Source: Sanyastnella coralliicola
GTDB taxonomy: Bacteria > Bacteroidota > Bacteroidia > Flavobacteriales_D > Sanyastnellaceae
Direction: 5' to 3'
Length of the DNA: 64,000 nucleotides
Assembly (NCBI RefSeq): GCF_030845195.1
Contig: NZ_CP132543.1
Coordinates: 3,737,501-3,801,500 of the forward strand
In this document: in pieces, positions 41,092 through 50,706 of the stretch
Position numbering within the stretch: position 1 is the first letter of the stretch
Layout of the letters: each line of letters starts with the position of its first letter
Translations under genes and position numbers: made by a program
The notes under the pieces: generated by a model
What the model saw: the letters and a program-made list of their open reading frames with translations, nothing else
The model's database searches: none
What the model was told of the DNA's origin: nothing

Positions 41092-44000
41092 TTACTTCAC
41101 AAAGCGCAGTGTTTGTAGGCTTTGTCCGTTCGCGTTAATCTCAACGAGGTAAGTTCCATTACTTAGTTCTGATGTGCTGATCTGTGTTTGATCGGCTAGC
41201 GCCGGAATCGATGTCTGGTAAACGAGCTTACCGTCTACGCTGTACACATTGAATTCCGCGTTAGCATAGCTCTTCTGAGTTTGAACGATCACTGCATTAC
41301 CGTTGTAGAACAAGGCAACTTCCGCTTCCGCGTTAGCGACGTCAACCACTTCGTCAACAATCACTGTAGTGACATCTGCAGTTGAACACTCACCTCCGTA
41401 AGCAACTACGAGAATCTCGTACTCGCCCTCTTCCGTGAATTCCAAGTTCACCACCTCTCCAGTAGCTACCGGACCGTCAACAACTGTCCATTCTACCAAG
41501 TCAGCGTTGCTTACTTCAGCAACCAAAGTCACCTCAGCCAAACCATCAATCAACTCGGCAGTTACGACTTCGTTCGTTTCTAGCGTTACCATGTCAGTGT
41601 CGATCAACACAATCTCGTGTGTCTCATCAATACAAGCTGAGCTGATTTCAACGGTGTAAGTTCCGTTCGCCAGCTCATCAAGGATAAGCGCGTCAAGTGA
41701 AGAACCTTCAGCAAGGAAGTCTTCTCCCGTCACCGTGAATTCGAAGATGTCAGCATGATCAACATTCAACTCGATCCAACCCTGGTACCCAGCGTTACAT
41801 GCGTTTTCTTCTTTGTCGATCATTACTTCGTGAACCTGTGCTTCGTCAATGCTCACTACTGTTTCAACGGCTTCACATGCAAGGGCATCATTTGTCAATA
41901 CCACTTTGTAGTTGCCCATGCCTAGTCCGTCTAACGCTGTAGTTCCAGTGAAGTCTTCAGTAACTAGTACAAGGTTGTCTAGTTCATCGTACCATGAAGC
42001 TGTCCAGTTGCCCATGTCAGGAGTGTTCACTTCAATCATGGCATCATTTGCACCGAAACAAGTGATGTCATTCACGGTCACTGCAGCTGGAGCAGAAAGG
42101 TGAACGATGAAACGATCAGACACCATGTCTTCTTCCAAGGCTACTTCTAGCATGAGGTCTTCATTCACTACGTAAATCTCACCTGTTTCTGTGTCTTCCA
42201 ATGTCACACATGACATTGATGGAATCCCAGAAAGTTCAGTCGCCTCAAGTGTATAAGTACCTGAGTTATCAGCGCTCAATTGAAGTGGGATGCTGATACT
42301 TTCTTCTAACGAAGGAAGCGTATTCTGCCCCATGCGAACGCCATCAACGTCAAGGCTAGCAATGCTTACCCATCCGTTGTCAATTGACCCCAATTTGTAA
42401 GCGTCGAAGTCGTTCTCGTAAGCTGTAGTCGCTTCTGGAAGGAATCCGATGTACGCTGCATCCTGAGAGAATTCATTTGAAAGTGTCAGCTCGATGTAAT
42501 CAGCTGCTTCCGTCGAACGCTCGAAGGCTTGACCTGAAGAAGACTTAATCGCCTCGCTCCATTCCAAAGAAGCTCCAGCTGCGTCAGCCTTCACCCAGAA
42601 TGATTGTCCAGGAGCAATGTAACGCGGTGCTGTACCTACCTGAGTAATACCATTACGGCTTAGGTAAGAAGCGCTTTCCGCGTCGTACACGTAGTAAGTA
42701 GATACTCCAGGAGACGCATTTGCCAGCGCATCCCAATCGATTTCACTTGGGTAGCGATTGGCAACCAGGTTCCAACCATCAATGGTACCACCAACGAATG
42801 GGTTGTAAGAAATTGGCTGGCTGATATCTCCTTTCTGGATTCCTCCGGTCATGTCAAGATCTTGCGCTGCAGCAAGCATGAGGATCATGTAACCACGATC
42901 ATTCAATAGTGCTTCGCCAACACCTGTTGTTTCTTCCCATCCGTCGTTTAGACCGCCATTCACAGATTCATCATACTTCTGGATGTTGTTCTGTGGGTAA
43001 GCATCAAAATCAGAACCAGGGAAACCTGTGGTAATGATGTCATCATTCCAATCAGCGATAGTCAGTCCGGTCAATGGAGCACCAACGTTCGCCCAGCTCT
43101 GCTCACCGGCAGGGATGTGACGTTGCATTGTGATGTTTCCAGTAAGGTCTGAATCGTCATTGAACGCACCGATTGATGCTGTTCCACTCGCGTCTGAAAG
43201 AAGTGTGAATACGTTTCCGTTCACGTCAAGTGTTCCTTGGTCTGGGAAGAATACGTTGGTCATGTTGACATCAGCATTCATGGTTACTCCCGTTCCGCGG
43301 TTGTCCATACGAAGGTTGTAGAAGCTGCTAGCTCCTGTACCGTTGATGTTCTGACCTGCAGCTCCTTTCAGCGTTACGCTTCCAGTCTGAGGGTCAAAGC
43401 TTCCATCGTTTGTCCAGTCGGCATATACTTTAATATCTCCAGACGCACCGTTCAGTGTTCCGCCATTTTCTACCGTGAGGTTTCGAGCAATCACGTCATC
43501 TGTAAGGGTCACCGTGTTGGTGTTTTGAACGATGACGTTCTTGAATCGTCCGAAAACAGCTGTTGTACCAGCGCCCATTGGATCATTCAATGACCAAATC
43601 GCGTCAGTAGAGTTTCCGTTTCCTACAGAGTAGTAGTCTTCGAAACATCCGTACTGAACAACGCTGATGTCGTCAATACGACACTTGTTTATGTTTCCTA
43701 CGGTCACTTTGCAAGCGTAGCTGAAGTAATCTGCTACTACATACTGCGTATCGTTGGCTGTACCTGCAGAAGTCATGGCGTCGAATCCACCGTTCTCCTG
43801 GTACTTCAGTTCCCAGTTTCCGTTTTCATCGCGAACAACTTCGATTCCCAGTGTGATATTCGTGTTCCAATCGTAGCTAGATGTTACTACGTCGGTAAAT
43901 GCTCCGTTATCGATACGTACGAGACGAAGGTTATCTACGGCAGTGTCGAAGTTGATACCCACCGCATATCCGTCAAGTGTTGCGCTCCAAGCGTCTTCTT

Positions 44001-45816
44001 CGCTACCTACGATTACGGCCATTAGCCAGTTGTTTGAAGAGCTTTCAAACCCACCGTTCTTAATGTTGAATCGCCATGTAGTTTCTACACCACGTAGCTC
44101 AAGGTTGTCAAGTGTGTGGCTGATGTAGTCGCTCGCTGCAGCTACGTTCGTGTGACGAAGGTCAAATGAACCACCGATGGTTGCTACAGAACTGATGACA
44201 TCCCACTGGGTTGTGTTGGACCAACCGTCAGCGTTTCCGTCTTCAAAGTCTTCTGCGAACATGATTTCTTTACCACTTTCATCGTCTTCGAGGTGAAGTG
44301 TGAAGGTGTCGATCAAACCAGGCATAGCGTCGCAACCTCCAGAAACGTTCTGGATTCCGAAGATGAGGTCTTCATCTTCTTCACAGAGGTCGTTTCCATT
44401 GATCGTGATGCTTACTGTTTGTGCTGTGTTGTCTCCAGCGGCAAAGCTTAATGATTGCGTAGTGTAGTTGTCGATTCGAGTGGCATCACCACTGATCAAT
44501 ACTAGTTCGTAATCCGTTCCACAACGATCGTCTTCATCGCTGATGTTCACAGTGATGTCGTAGGTTGTGTTCACGTCTGCCTCTTCTACCGTCGCTTCCG
44601 CGCTAGCGAAAGAAACTTCTGTACCTGCGCCAAAGAGCAAGTTGTCAAAGTACAGGCGACGTGCATCACTTGGGTTGGTGATGTTTGTGCTTACTGCGAA
44701 GTAGCTGCTAGAAGTGATGTCGTTATCACGCACTGTAGCGCGTGCAGTTGAAGCATCTACATTGTCAAACCCTTGATCAGCGTAGAGCGTCCAATCACCG
44801 TCTGTGGTGCGTACTACTTTAAGTGTGTATCCGAGGTTAGCGTCAAAAGTTAGAGGGTAGGCAAGGTCAATCAATTCTGTTTCAGTCGTTCCTTCTTGTT
44901 TGAAGAGACCGAATGAATCTCCAGCAGGATCGCTTTTCCATTTGATGAAGTAGCCGTTGAAATCAAGGCTTCCGATCTGCAGATTCGCTGGGGTATTGTC
45001 ATCAGACATCAAGATCACAGCAAAGTTGTTGGTGTTACTCGGCAGCCAGTTATCACCGGTTGCTACTGAGAATTCCCAAACTCCATAGGCTTGTGTGCTC
45101 GGCAATGTCAATGCCGCGTCGCCCGTAGAGGCGTTGCTCACCAACACGTCAGCGTTACGTCCGTTGTAGTTGTTGATGTTCCCGTTGGCACCATCTCCTG
45201 AGAGTGAAGTGGCGTCAAGCACTGAGAAAGATCCGGTGTCACCAGACCAAACAGCACCATTGGTGAAGTCTCCGTCTTCGAATCCATCTTCACCCACTGT
45301 AAAGTAGGCTAAGAAGTTGTTTCCGAAGTTGCTATCAAATTTCCCTTCACCACAACCTCCAGGATCATTTTGATTACCGTCGGCAGACCAAAAGACTTCC
45401 AAAACGTAGTCTCCTTTGGTTAGTCCAGTGAGTAAGTCTACTCCAGCGGCCGTTTCTTGCCAGCGTTGGTCGCCTCCTCCGAGGTTAGATTCAAATGGTA
45501 AGTTGATGGAAGCAAAAGCACCAGGAGTTTCACACTCCTTATATACGCGGTAATGAATGGATCCTCCACAAACATTCGAACTTCCGTTCTTGAATGTCTT
45601 CAGTTCCCCTCCGTTCAACGTAAACGTGTCTCCTTGTCTAAAGAAGCCGTAGTGATAGGTGTTGTATGAAGCAGCACCATCAGCGTTAAACCCTCCTGCA
45701 CGGAAATTATTTCCGTCTCCAAAATCGATGATCGCGTAAGATTGGAAGATATCCCAATCAGCGAACGCAGAGATAGCTGGCAATAGGAATGCCAGCACAA
45801 CAATTCGTCGTAGCAT
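41092..45816 (-). CDS. Very large T9SS-secreted protein with Calx-beta and LamG-like domains
   Basis: 1574 residues. The signal peptide is MLRRIVVLAFLLPAISAFA. The N-terminal third has LamG/concanavalin-like regions (LQIGSLDFNGYFIKWKSDPA) and a Calx-beta domain (about 405-505: VSFASAEATVEEADVNTTYD, LSFAAGDNTAQTVSITINGN). A second LamG-like domain covers about 515-720. The C-terminal half (about 740-1200) is shared with the gene at 45997-50625 (IADWNDDIITTGF, LVANRYPSEIDWDALANASPG, APGQSFWVKADAAGASLEW). It ends in a type A T9SS sorting domain (VDGKLVYQT, LSNGTYLVEINANG, TLRFVK). It is predicted to be extracellular and surface-attached. It contains three copies of the TTCCGCG-TAGC motif (41254, 41326, 44596). 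Confidence 0.85.
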   Translation of the reverse strand: MLRRIVVLAFLLPAISAFADWDIFQSYAIIDFGDGNNFRAGGFNADGAASYNTYHYGFFRQGDTFTLNGGELKTFKNGSSNVCGGSIHYRVYKECETPGAFASINLPFESNLGGGDQRWQETAAGVDLLTGLTKGDYVLEVFWSADGNQNDPGGCGEGKFDSNFGNNFLAYFTVGEDGFEDGDFTNGAVWSGDTGSFSVLDATSLSGDGANGNINNYNGRNADVLVSNASTGDAALTLPSTQAYGVWEFSVATGDNWLPSNTNNFAVILMSDDNTPANLQIGSLDFNGYFIKWKSDPAGDSFGLFKQEGTTETELIDLAYPLTFDANLGYTLKVVRTTDGDWTLYADQGFDNVDASTARATVRDNDITSSSYFAVSTNITNPSDARRLYFDNLLFGAGTEVSFASAEATVEEADVNTTYDITVNISDEDDRCGTDYELVLISGDATRIDNYTTQSLSFAAGDNTAQTVSITINGNDLCEEDEDLIFGIQNVSGGCDAMPGLIDTFTLHLEDDESGKEIMFAEDFEDGNADGWSNTTQWDVISSVATIGGSFDLRHTNVAAASDYISHTLDNLELRGVETTWRFNIKNGGFESSSNNWLMAVIVGSEEDAWSATLDGYAVGINFDTAVDNLRLVRIDNGAFTDVVTSSYDWNTNITLGIEVVRDENGNWELKYQENGGFDAMTSAGTANDTQYVVADYFSYACKVTVGNINKCRIDDISVVQYGCFEDYYSVGNGNSTDAIWSLNDPMGAGTTAVFGRFKNVIVQNTNTVTLTDDVIARNLTVENGGTLNGASGDIKVYADWTNDGSFDPQTGSVTLKGAAGQNINGTGASSFYNLRMDNRGTGVTMNADVNMTNVFFPDQGTLDVNGNVFTLLSDASGTASIGAFNDDSDLTGNITMQRHIPAGEQSWANVGAPLTGLTIADWNDDIITTGFPGSDFDAYPQNNIQKYDESVNGGLNDGWEETTGVGEALLNDRGYMILMLAAAQDLDMTGGIQKGDISQPISYNPFVGGTIDGWNLVANRYPSEIDWDALANASPGVSTYYVYDAESASYLSRNGITQVGTAPRYIAPGQSFWVKADAAGASLEWSEAIKSSSGQAFERSTEAADYIELTLSNEFSQDAAYIGFLPEATTAYENDFDAYKLGSIDNGWVSIASLDVDGVRMGQNTLPSLEESISIPLQLSADNSGTYTLEATELSGIPSMSCVTLEDTETGEIYVVNEDLMLEVALEEDMVSDRFIVHLSAPAAVTVNDITCFGANDAMIEVNTPDMGNWTASWYDELDNLVLVTEDFTGTTALDGLGMGNYKVVLTNDALACEAVETVVSIDEAQVHEVMIDKEENACNAGYQGWIELNVDHADIFEFTVTGEDFLAEGSSLDALILDELANGTYTVEISSACIDETHEIVLIDTDMVTLETNEVVTAELIDGLAEVTLVAEVSNADLVEWTVVDGPVATGEVVNLEFTEEGEYEILVVAYGGECSTADVTTVIVDEVVDVANAEAEVALFYNGNAVIVQTQKSYANAEFNVYSVDGKLVYQTSIPALADQTQISTSELSNGTYLVEINANGQSLQTLRFVK

Positions 45817-45946
45817 GTTTCTTTTGGTTAGATGTAATCAGTCAATCTGTTCCGTCTCCGGAACAAACAAGCCTTACAATTTACGAAATAGTTGAGACAC
45901 AGTGTGCTTTGAACACCAGCTATTCGACAAGAGGAGGCAAAAGGGC

Positions 45947-45976
45947 AAAAAAAAGGCCCTCCATCAGGAAGGCCTT
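45947..45976 (-). terminator. Terminator of the 45997-50625 T9SS gene
   Basis: On the minus strand AAGGCCTTCC (45976-45967) pairs with GGAGGGCCTT (one G-U pair), with a short loop. A run of nine T's follows. It lies 20 bases after the stop. Confidence 0.92.
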
Positions 45977-45996
45977 CCTTGTTTAGTAGTTGAATA

Positions 45997-48900
45997 TTAC
46001 TTCACGAAACGCACCGCTTCGATCTGTATTCCATTGTTGCTGATGATCACTGTGTAGCTTCCGTGAGCTAATGTTGAGAGATCAACAGTTGATGTTCCAT
46101 TTGTCGCCCCAAGGTTGAATTGAGCTACGATTTTACCGGTAGCATCAAAGATGCTGAGGTCAGTGTATGTCGTTCCTGAAGACTGCACCTGAAGTTGCGA
46201 GCCTACCATAAAGGCTGTAATGGTTGAGTTTAGTTCTTCGATGGTGTTTCCACCAACTACGGTAATCACTGTTTGAGCGCTTTCGTAGCACACTCCATTC
46301 GATGCTTCCGCAGTCACGATGTAAGTCCCCGCTTCATAGAAGTTGAGGTCAAGCTCAACACCTTCTCCTACGTACATTCCGTCAACGTACCAGGTCACCA
46401 ATTCCGCGTTAGCGACATCAGCCTGAACCGTAGTAGTCACCACTTCTTCAACAAGATCAAGATCGATAGCAAGTGGAGTGGAGATCGAGATGGCATTTGG
46501 TTGCTCAACGTAGACCCAAGCACTCACCTGAGCACAAGCTCCGTCAGCGTCAGTGTAAACGATCTGGTAGTCTCCCTCGGCTAGGTTTTCGAAAGTCACG
46601 TTCTCTGCGATATCAGCGCTGTCAATCAAGACACCATTGAGGTTGTATACCTCCACTGTACCTGTTGAAACGAATGAGTCAACGGTGATTTGACCGTCAT
46701 TAGCGCCGTGGCAAGAGATGTTGTTCACCGCCGTTTCAATTGGCTTCGTGAGGTGAAGCATGAAACGAACACCCTCGAAGTCTTCTGCTTGTTCCCAGCT
46801 GATTTCAACGTTCTCTTCGAATGGGAAGAATTCACCTGTTTCAAGGTCTTCAATGCTCATACAAACCCCTTCAGGAATGTACTCCGCATCGATCACGCGG
46901 AAAGTGAATGAACCAGCCACTGCTTTCACATGAACTGGAATGCTTGTCACATTCTCAAGAGAGATGCGATTCACTGCCGTTAATTCACCGTCAGTTGCTA
47001 CTGCTGCGATCAATGGAGCTGAATCTGAGACAGACCCTAATACAAATGCGTCTTTACCTGGTTCGAAGTCGATAGAGGCATCTTCCTCAAGAACTACGGT
47101 CGTCACGTGCTTCAAGCCATTGCGCTCCAATTGAAGGGCAATCTTTGAAAGCCCTGGGAAATCACGCTCAAAGGCGGAACCTACGTTCGACTTAATGCTC
47201 TCTTCAAACTGTAAAGCCGCGCCAGCACCAGTAGACTGCACCCAGAACGACTGTCCGCTAGGAATGAAACCAGTAGCAGTTCCACCTACACCCACCGTGT
47301 AAGATGTGTAGACGAAGTTCTCAGCGTCAAATACGTAGTAGGTTGGAGCGATACCTGTTGACAATGCGTGTAGTGCATCGAAGTCAATCTCACTCGGGTA
47401 ACGGTTTGCTACTAGCTCCCAACCATCATTTGCAGCCACACCAGTAGAAGTGTAGTTCAAGTTCGTTGTCAAGCTTCCTTGCTGAATCGATCCCTCAACA
47501 TCAACGAGCTGAGAAAGGTTCTGCATGTAAACGAAGTATCCGCGAGTAGCGTCAAGGCCATCAGTGATGTCTGTTGCTCCTACGAAACCGTCGTTGAGCA
47601 TTCCCGCTACTGTTTCGTCGTATTGAAGAACGTTGTTGAAGAGCGTTCCATCATCGAAAGCGTAGTCAGGGAAATCTGAGTTCGTGAATCCAGTGGTGAT
47701 CAGGTCGTCATTCCAATCTGCAAGCGTCAAACCTGCAATCGGAGAACACAGATTCACCCACATCGTCTCACCGACTGGGATGTATCGTTGCGCGTTTACT
47801 GTTCCAGCGAATGAAGCAGAAGCCATGATTTCACCAACAGATCCAGTACCCATGGCGTCTGACGCGAGGGTGAGTACGTTGGCACCAGTTGTGAATGCTC
47901 CTTCTTCTGGAGAGAGCACTCCGTGAATCGATGTATTCACTCCTAGGCTAAGACCCAGTGGGTTCTTCATGGTCACATTCTCAAACGTAGTAGAGGATGT
48001 ACCACCGATAGACTGTGCAGCATCTCCTTTGAAGATGAAGGTGCTTGTTTCGGCATTCACCGTACCACCGTCGTTCGTGAAGTTACCAGCGAGCGTAGCG
48101 TTGCCCGAACCAGCGTTAACCACTCCGGCTCCGTTGGTAGCATCGACGGTTAGGTCGTTCACGGTGAAGTCAGCATCAAAGCTCACTGTCTGTCCGTTGC
48201 GAATTACCATGTTTTTGAACTTGCTGAAGGTCACTGCTTCGCCTGTTGCGCCATTCGTGTCTGTATTCCAGATAGCATCCGTTAGGTTACCAGACGCTAC
48301 CGAGTAGTAAGTTTCAGATACTCCACATTGTGACACGTTGATGTCGTCGAAGCGAATGCCTGTCGCAGCAACGGCGTCACAGTTGTACAGGATTCCGAAG
48401 TACTGTCCTTCGACAGGATTTGCACTTGCTACTGCCGGTCCGCCTGTGAGCAATAGATCTGAACCACCGTCAGTATCTACTTTCACTACCCACATTCCGT
48501 TTTCTGTGTAGTTGATTTCTACACTTACGAATCCGTTCTGTGGCCAAGGGTAAGGGTAGGTAAGGATAGTACCTGCAACGGCACCATTACTTACGTTGTA
48601 GAGTGCTAGGTTTCCTGAAGCATCTGCATTTAGGTTCGCACCGAAAGCAACTCCGTCAACTGTAGCAGAAGTAAGATCAGCTTCATTTGCCACAAGGAAT
48701 ACTGAGAAGTTGTTGTTCGCTGTAACGTCCCAAGCATCAGACATCATGTCGAAGCTCCAAGTGGTACATGCAGCATCTGCGTTCAAGCAATTCATATCAT
48801 AACTCACAGAGCTTGTGCCTGCTGCACCTGCGTGATCAAGGCTGAAAGAACCGTTGATTCCTACGAGTCCGCTAGCGGCCCAATCAGCTCCACTCGTAAT

Positions 48901-50625
48901 CACCCAATCAGTGATGTCTCCATCTTCAAAGTCATCGCTAATGAAAGAGTTTACTGTTGCTCCTACACCACAATCACCACAGTCTTGCATTGTGCTATTT
49001 ACTGCTCCTGGAGTTCCTCCAAAAGTGAAACTAGGCTGCCAGTTTGAAGCATCGCTGTTGTCAGAAGTTGGATCTACAAGCTCCACAGACACACAAGAAC
49101 CATCTGCTGTAACTGGCCATGTTGGTCCGTCATCGTAAGTAAGTTCGTCTACTGTTGCGCCTCCGTCGTTGAGTAGTTCAATGGTTTCACCACTGTTATT
49201 GATTCCTCCAGTTGTCCATTCGAACACTTGGTAACCATTACCGCTGTATGTAGCAGCGTTTACTGCAACGACGATGTATTCGCCAGCCGCAATTGTTGTT
49301 CCAGTAGGGAAAGTGAAATCAACGGCGTTAGCAAGTTGCCAATCGCCAATGTCAATTGCTGAAGCACCGAAGTTGTAGATTTCGATGAACTCGTAATCAG
49401 TGTCGTTTCCTTGCTCTGTACAAGGGTTGTAGTGGAATTCGTTGATGACTACATCGAAGACCGGGAAGGTACAGCTCGCATCATCAATGAAGGCACAAAA
49501 GTCAAAGTTCAAAGCTCCTGGGTTAGTACAACCACTTCCAGGCGTGCTGTTCGCCGCTCCTGGAGTTCCGTTTGGAGTTGGCTGTCCTTGGCAGTTGTAG
49601 CTGTGCCAGTTCGCTCCAGTATTGTTGTCTGTTCCTAGAGTAGTTAACTCAATCGAAGGACCGTACCCATCTGCTTGGAATGGCCATGGGCTGACATCAC
49701 CGTAAGTAATTTGATCAACCGTGTTTGAAGAAGCGTCTTGAATCTGAATGAGCTCGCCATCGTTGTTCAGTGCGCCGCTTGTCCATTGGAAGACTTGGTA
49801 GCCATTTCCACTGTAGGTTGCTGAATTTGCACAGACGATGATGTACTCTCCAGCTGCGATGCTTGTAGCGGCTGGGAAAGTGTAGACAATTCCTTGAGTG
49901 AAGGTGTATCCGCTCAAGTCAACAGGAGTCGCTTCGGCGTTATATAGCTCGATGAATTCGTAATCAACATCGAGGTAACCCCCGGCGTCGTCTGGATTGT
50001 AGTGAACCTCCGTGATCTGAATGTCTGCCACCACCGGCGCTACGCCGCTTTCAGTAACGACGATGTCGTCTAGTTGCAGGTACTCAGATGCCGCACCGTT
50101 GTTCATTGTCACACGAATCTGAAGGGTAGACCCCATGAGGTTCGTTGCTGTAACCGTTTCCGTTCCCCAGTCAGAGTCGTTCGGGATGTCTCCGATGAGT
50201 GTGTGGGTTGCGCTACCTAACCCATTCCAGTTGGTGATGAGTGTAGGTGTGCCGTCAAGTAGGTATTCTACATCGACAAAGTCAGAGGCTTCATGGTCAC
50301 CCACTTCGCTAATGACCATTGAAATATCTACTTCTGTGTACGATGAGATGTCAATTGACTCACTCAACCAAATACAATCACCATCCACATCGCGTGCTTC
50401 GAAGATTTCATTTTCAACATAGAACCAATCTGAGGCGTCAGCAAGATTTCCTCCCGATATGTCAACAGTGAAAGGAACTCCAGCCACATCAATCACAGGA
50501 CCAGGGCCAATAGCACCCTTACCGTTCATGCCGGTGAAGTCGAGTGTCCAGATTTGTGCAACGGAAAATTGAGAGAATAGGGTAGCAGCTACCAGTAGTA
50601 GTACCGATCTTAAGTATTTCATCAT
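45997..50625 (-). CDS. Very large T9SS-secreted protein with two lamin-tail domains
   Basis: 1542 residues. A signal peptide (LRSVLLLVAATLFSQFSVAQ) is followed by a beta-sandwich, then two lamin-tail (LTD) domains (about 195-330 and 375-515: IQITEVHYNPDDAGGYLDVD and VINEFHYNPCTEQGNDTDYE). A LamG-like domain (about 530-700) is next, then the same C-terminal half as the neighbouring gene 41092-45816 (LADWNDDLITTGF, LVANRYPSEIDFDALHALS, PSGQSFWVQSTGAGAALQF). It ends in a type A sorting domain (LSIFDATGKIVAQFN, EAVRFVK). The two genes are tandem paralogues with exchanged N-terminal modules. Extracellular; bacterial LTDs are often attached to secreted nucleases or matrix proteins, but no enzyme is seen here. 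Confidence 0.85.
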   Translation of the reverse strand: MMKYLRSVLLLVAATLFSQFSVAQIWTLDFTGMNGKGAIGPGPVIDVAGVPFTVDISGGNLADASDWFYVENEIFEARDVDGDCIWLSESIDISSYTEVDISMVISEVGDHEASDFVDVEYLLDGTPTLITNWNGLGSATHTLIGDIPNDSDWGTETVTATNLMGSTLQIRVTMNNGAASEYLQLDDIVVTESGVAPVVADIQITEVHYNPDDAGGYLDVDYEFIELYNAEATPVDLSGYTFTQGIVYTFPAATSIAAGEYIIVCANSATYSGNGYQVFQWTSGALNNDGELIQIQDASSNTVDQITYGDVSPWPFQADGYGPSIELTTLGTDNNTGANWHSYNCQGQPTPNGTPGAANSTPGSGCTNPGALNFDFCAFIDDASCTFPVFDVVINEFHYNPCTEQGNDTDYEFIEIYNFGASAIDIGDWQLANAVDFTFPTGTTIAAGEYIVVAVNAATYSGNGYQVFEWTTGGINNSGETIELLNDGGATVDELTYDDGPTWPVTADGSCVSVELVDPTSDNSDASNWQPSFTFGGTPGAVNSTMQDCGDCGVGATVNSFISDDFEDGDITDWVITSGADWAASGLVGINGSFSLDHAGAAGTSSVSYDMNCLNADAACTTWSFDMMSDAWDVTANNNFSVFLVANEADLTSATVDGVAFGANLNADASGNLALYNVSNGAVAGTILTYPYPWPQNGFVSVEINYTENGMWVVKVDTDGGSDLLLTGGPAVASANPVEGQYFGILYNCDAVAATGIRFDDINVSQCGVSETYYSVASGNLTDAIWNTDTNGATGEAVTFSKFKNMVIRNGQTVSFDADFTVNDLTVDATNGAGVVNAGSGNATLAGNFTNDGGTVNAETSTFIFKGDAAQSIGGTSSTTFENVTMKNPLGLSLGVNTSIHGVLSPEEGAFTTGANVLTLASDAMGTGSVGEIMASASFAGTVNAQRYIPVGETMWVNLCSPIAGLTLADWNDDLITTGFTNSDFPDYAFDDGTLFNNVLQYDETVAGMLNDGFVGATDITDGLDATRGYFVYMQNLSQLVDVEGSIQQGSLTTNLNYTSTGVAANDGWELVANRYPSEIDFDALHALSTGIAPTYYVFDAENFVYTSYTVGVGGTATGFIPSGQSFWVQSTGAGAALQFEESIKSNVGSAFERDFPGLSKIALQLERNGLKHVTTVVLEEDASIDFEPGKDAFVLGSVSDSAPLIAAVATDGELTAVNRISLENVTSIPVHVKAVAGSFTFRVIDAEYIPEGVCMSIEDLETGEFFPFEENVEISWEQAEDFEGVRFMLHLTKPIETAVNNISCHGANDGQITVDSFVSTGTVEVYNLNGVLIDSADIAENVTFENLAEGDYQIVYTDADGACAQVSAWVYVEQPNAISISTPLAIDLDLVEEVVTTTVQADVANAELVTWYVDGMYVGEGVELDLNFYEAGTYIVTAEASNGVCYESAQTVITVVGGNTIEELNSTITAFMVGSQLQVQSSGTTYTDLSIFDATGKIVAQFNLGATNGTSTVDLSTLAHGSYTVIISNNGIQIEAVRFVK

Positions 50626-50654
50626 CTTTGGTTATGGCGCAACAAACGCGCAGG

Positions 50655-50683
50655 CAAAAATACACGGATAAAAACCGAGCAAA
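50655..50683 (-). promoter_or_regulatory. Promoter of the lamin-tail T9SS gene
   Basis: TTTG (50683-50680), 17 bases, then TATTTTTG (50662-50655) on the minus strand: exact matches to both Bacteroidota boxes. It predicts a leader of about 22 bases before the ATG at 50625. Confidence 0.6.
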
Positions 50684-50706
50684 GGGGTAGATGCGTTAAC
50701 TAGATG

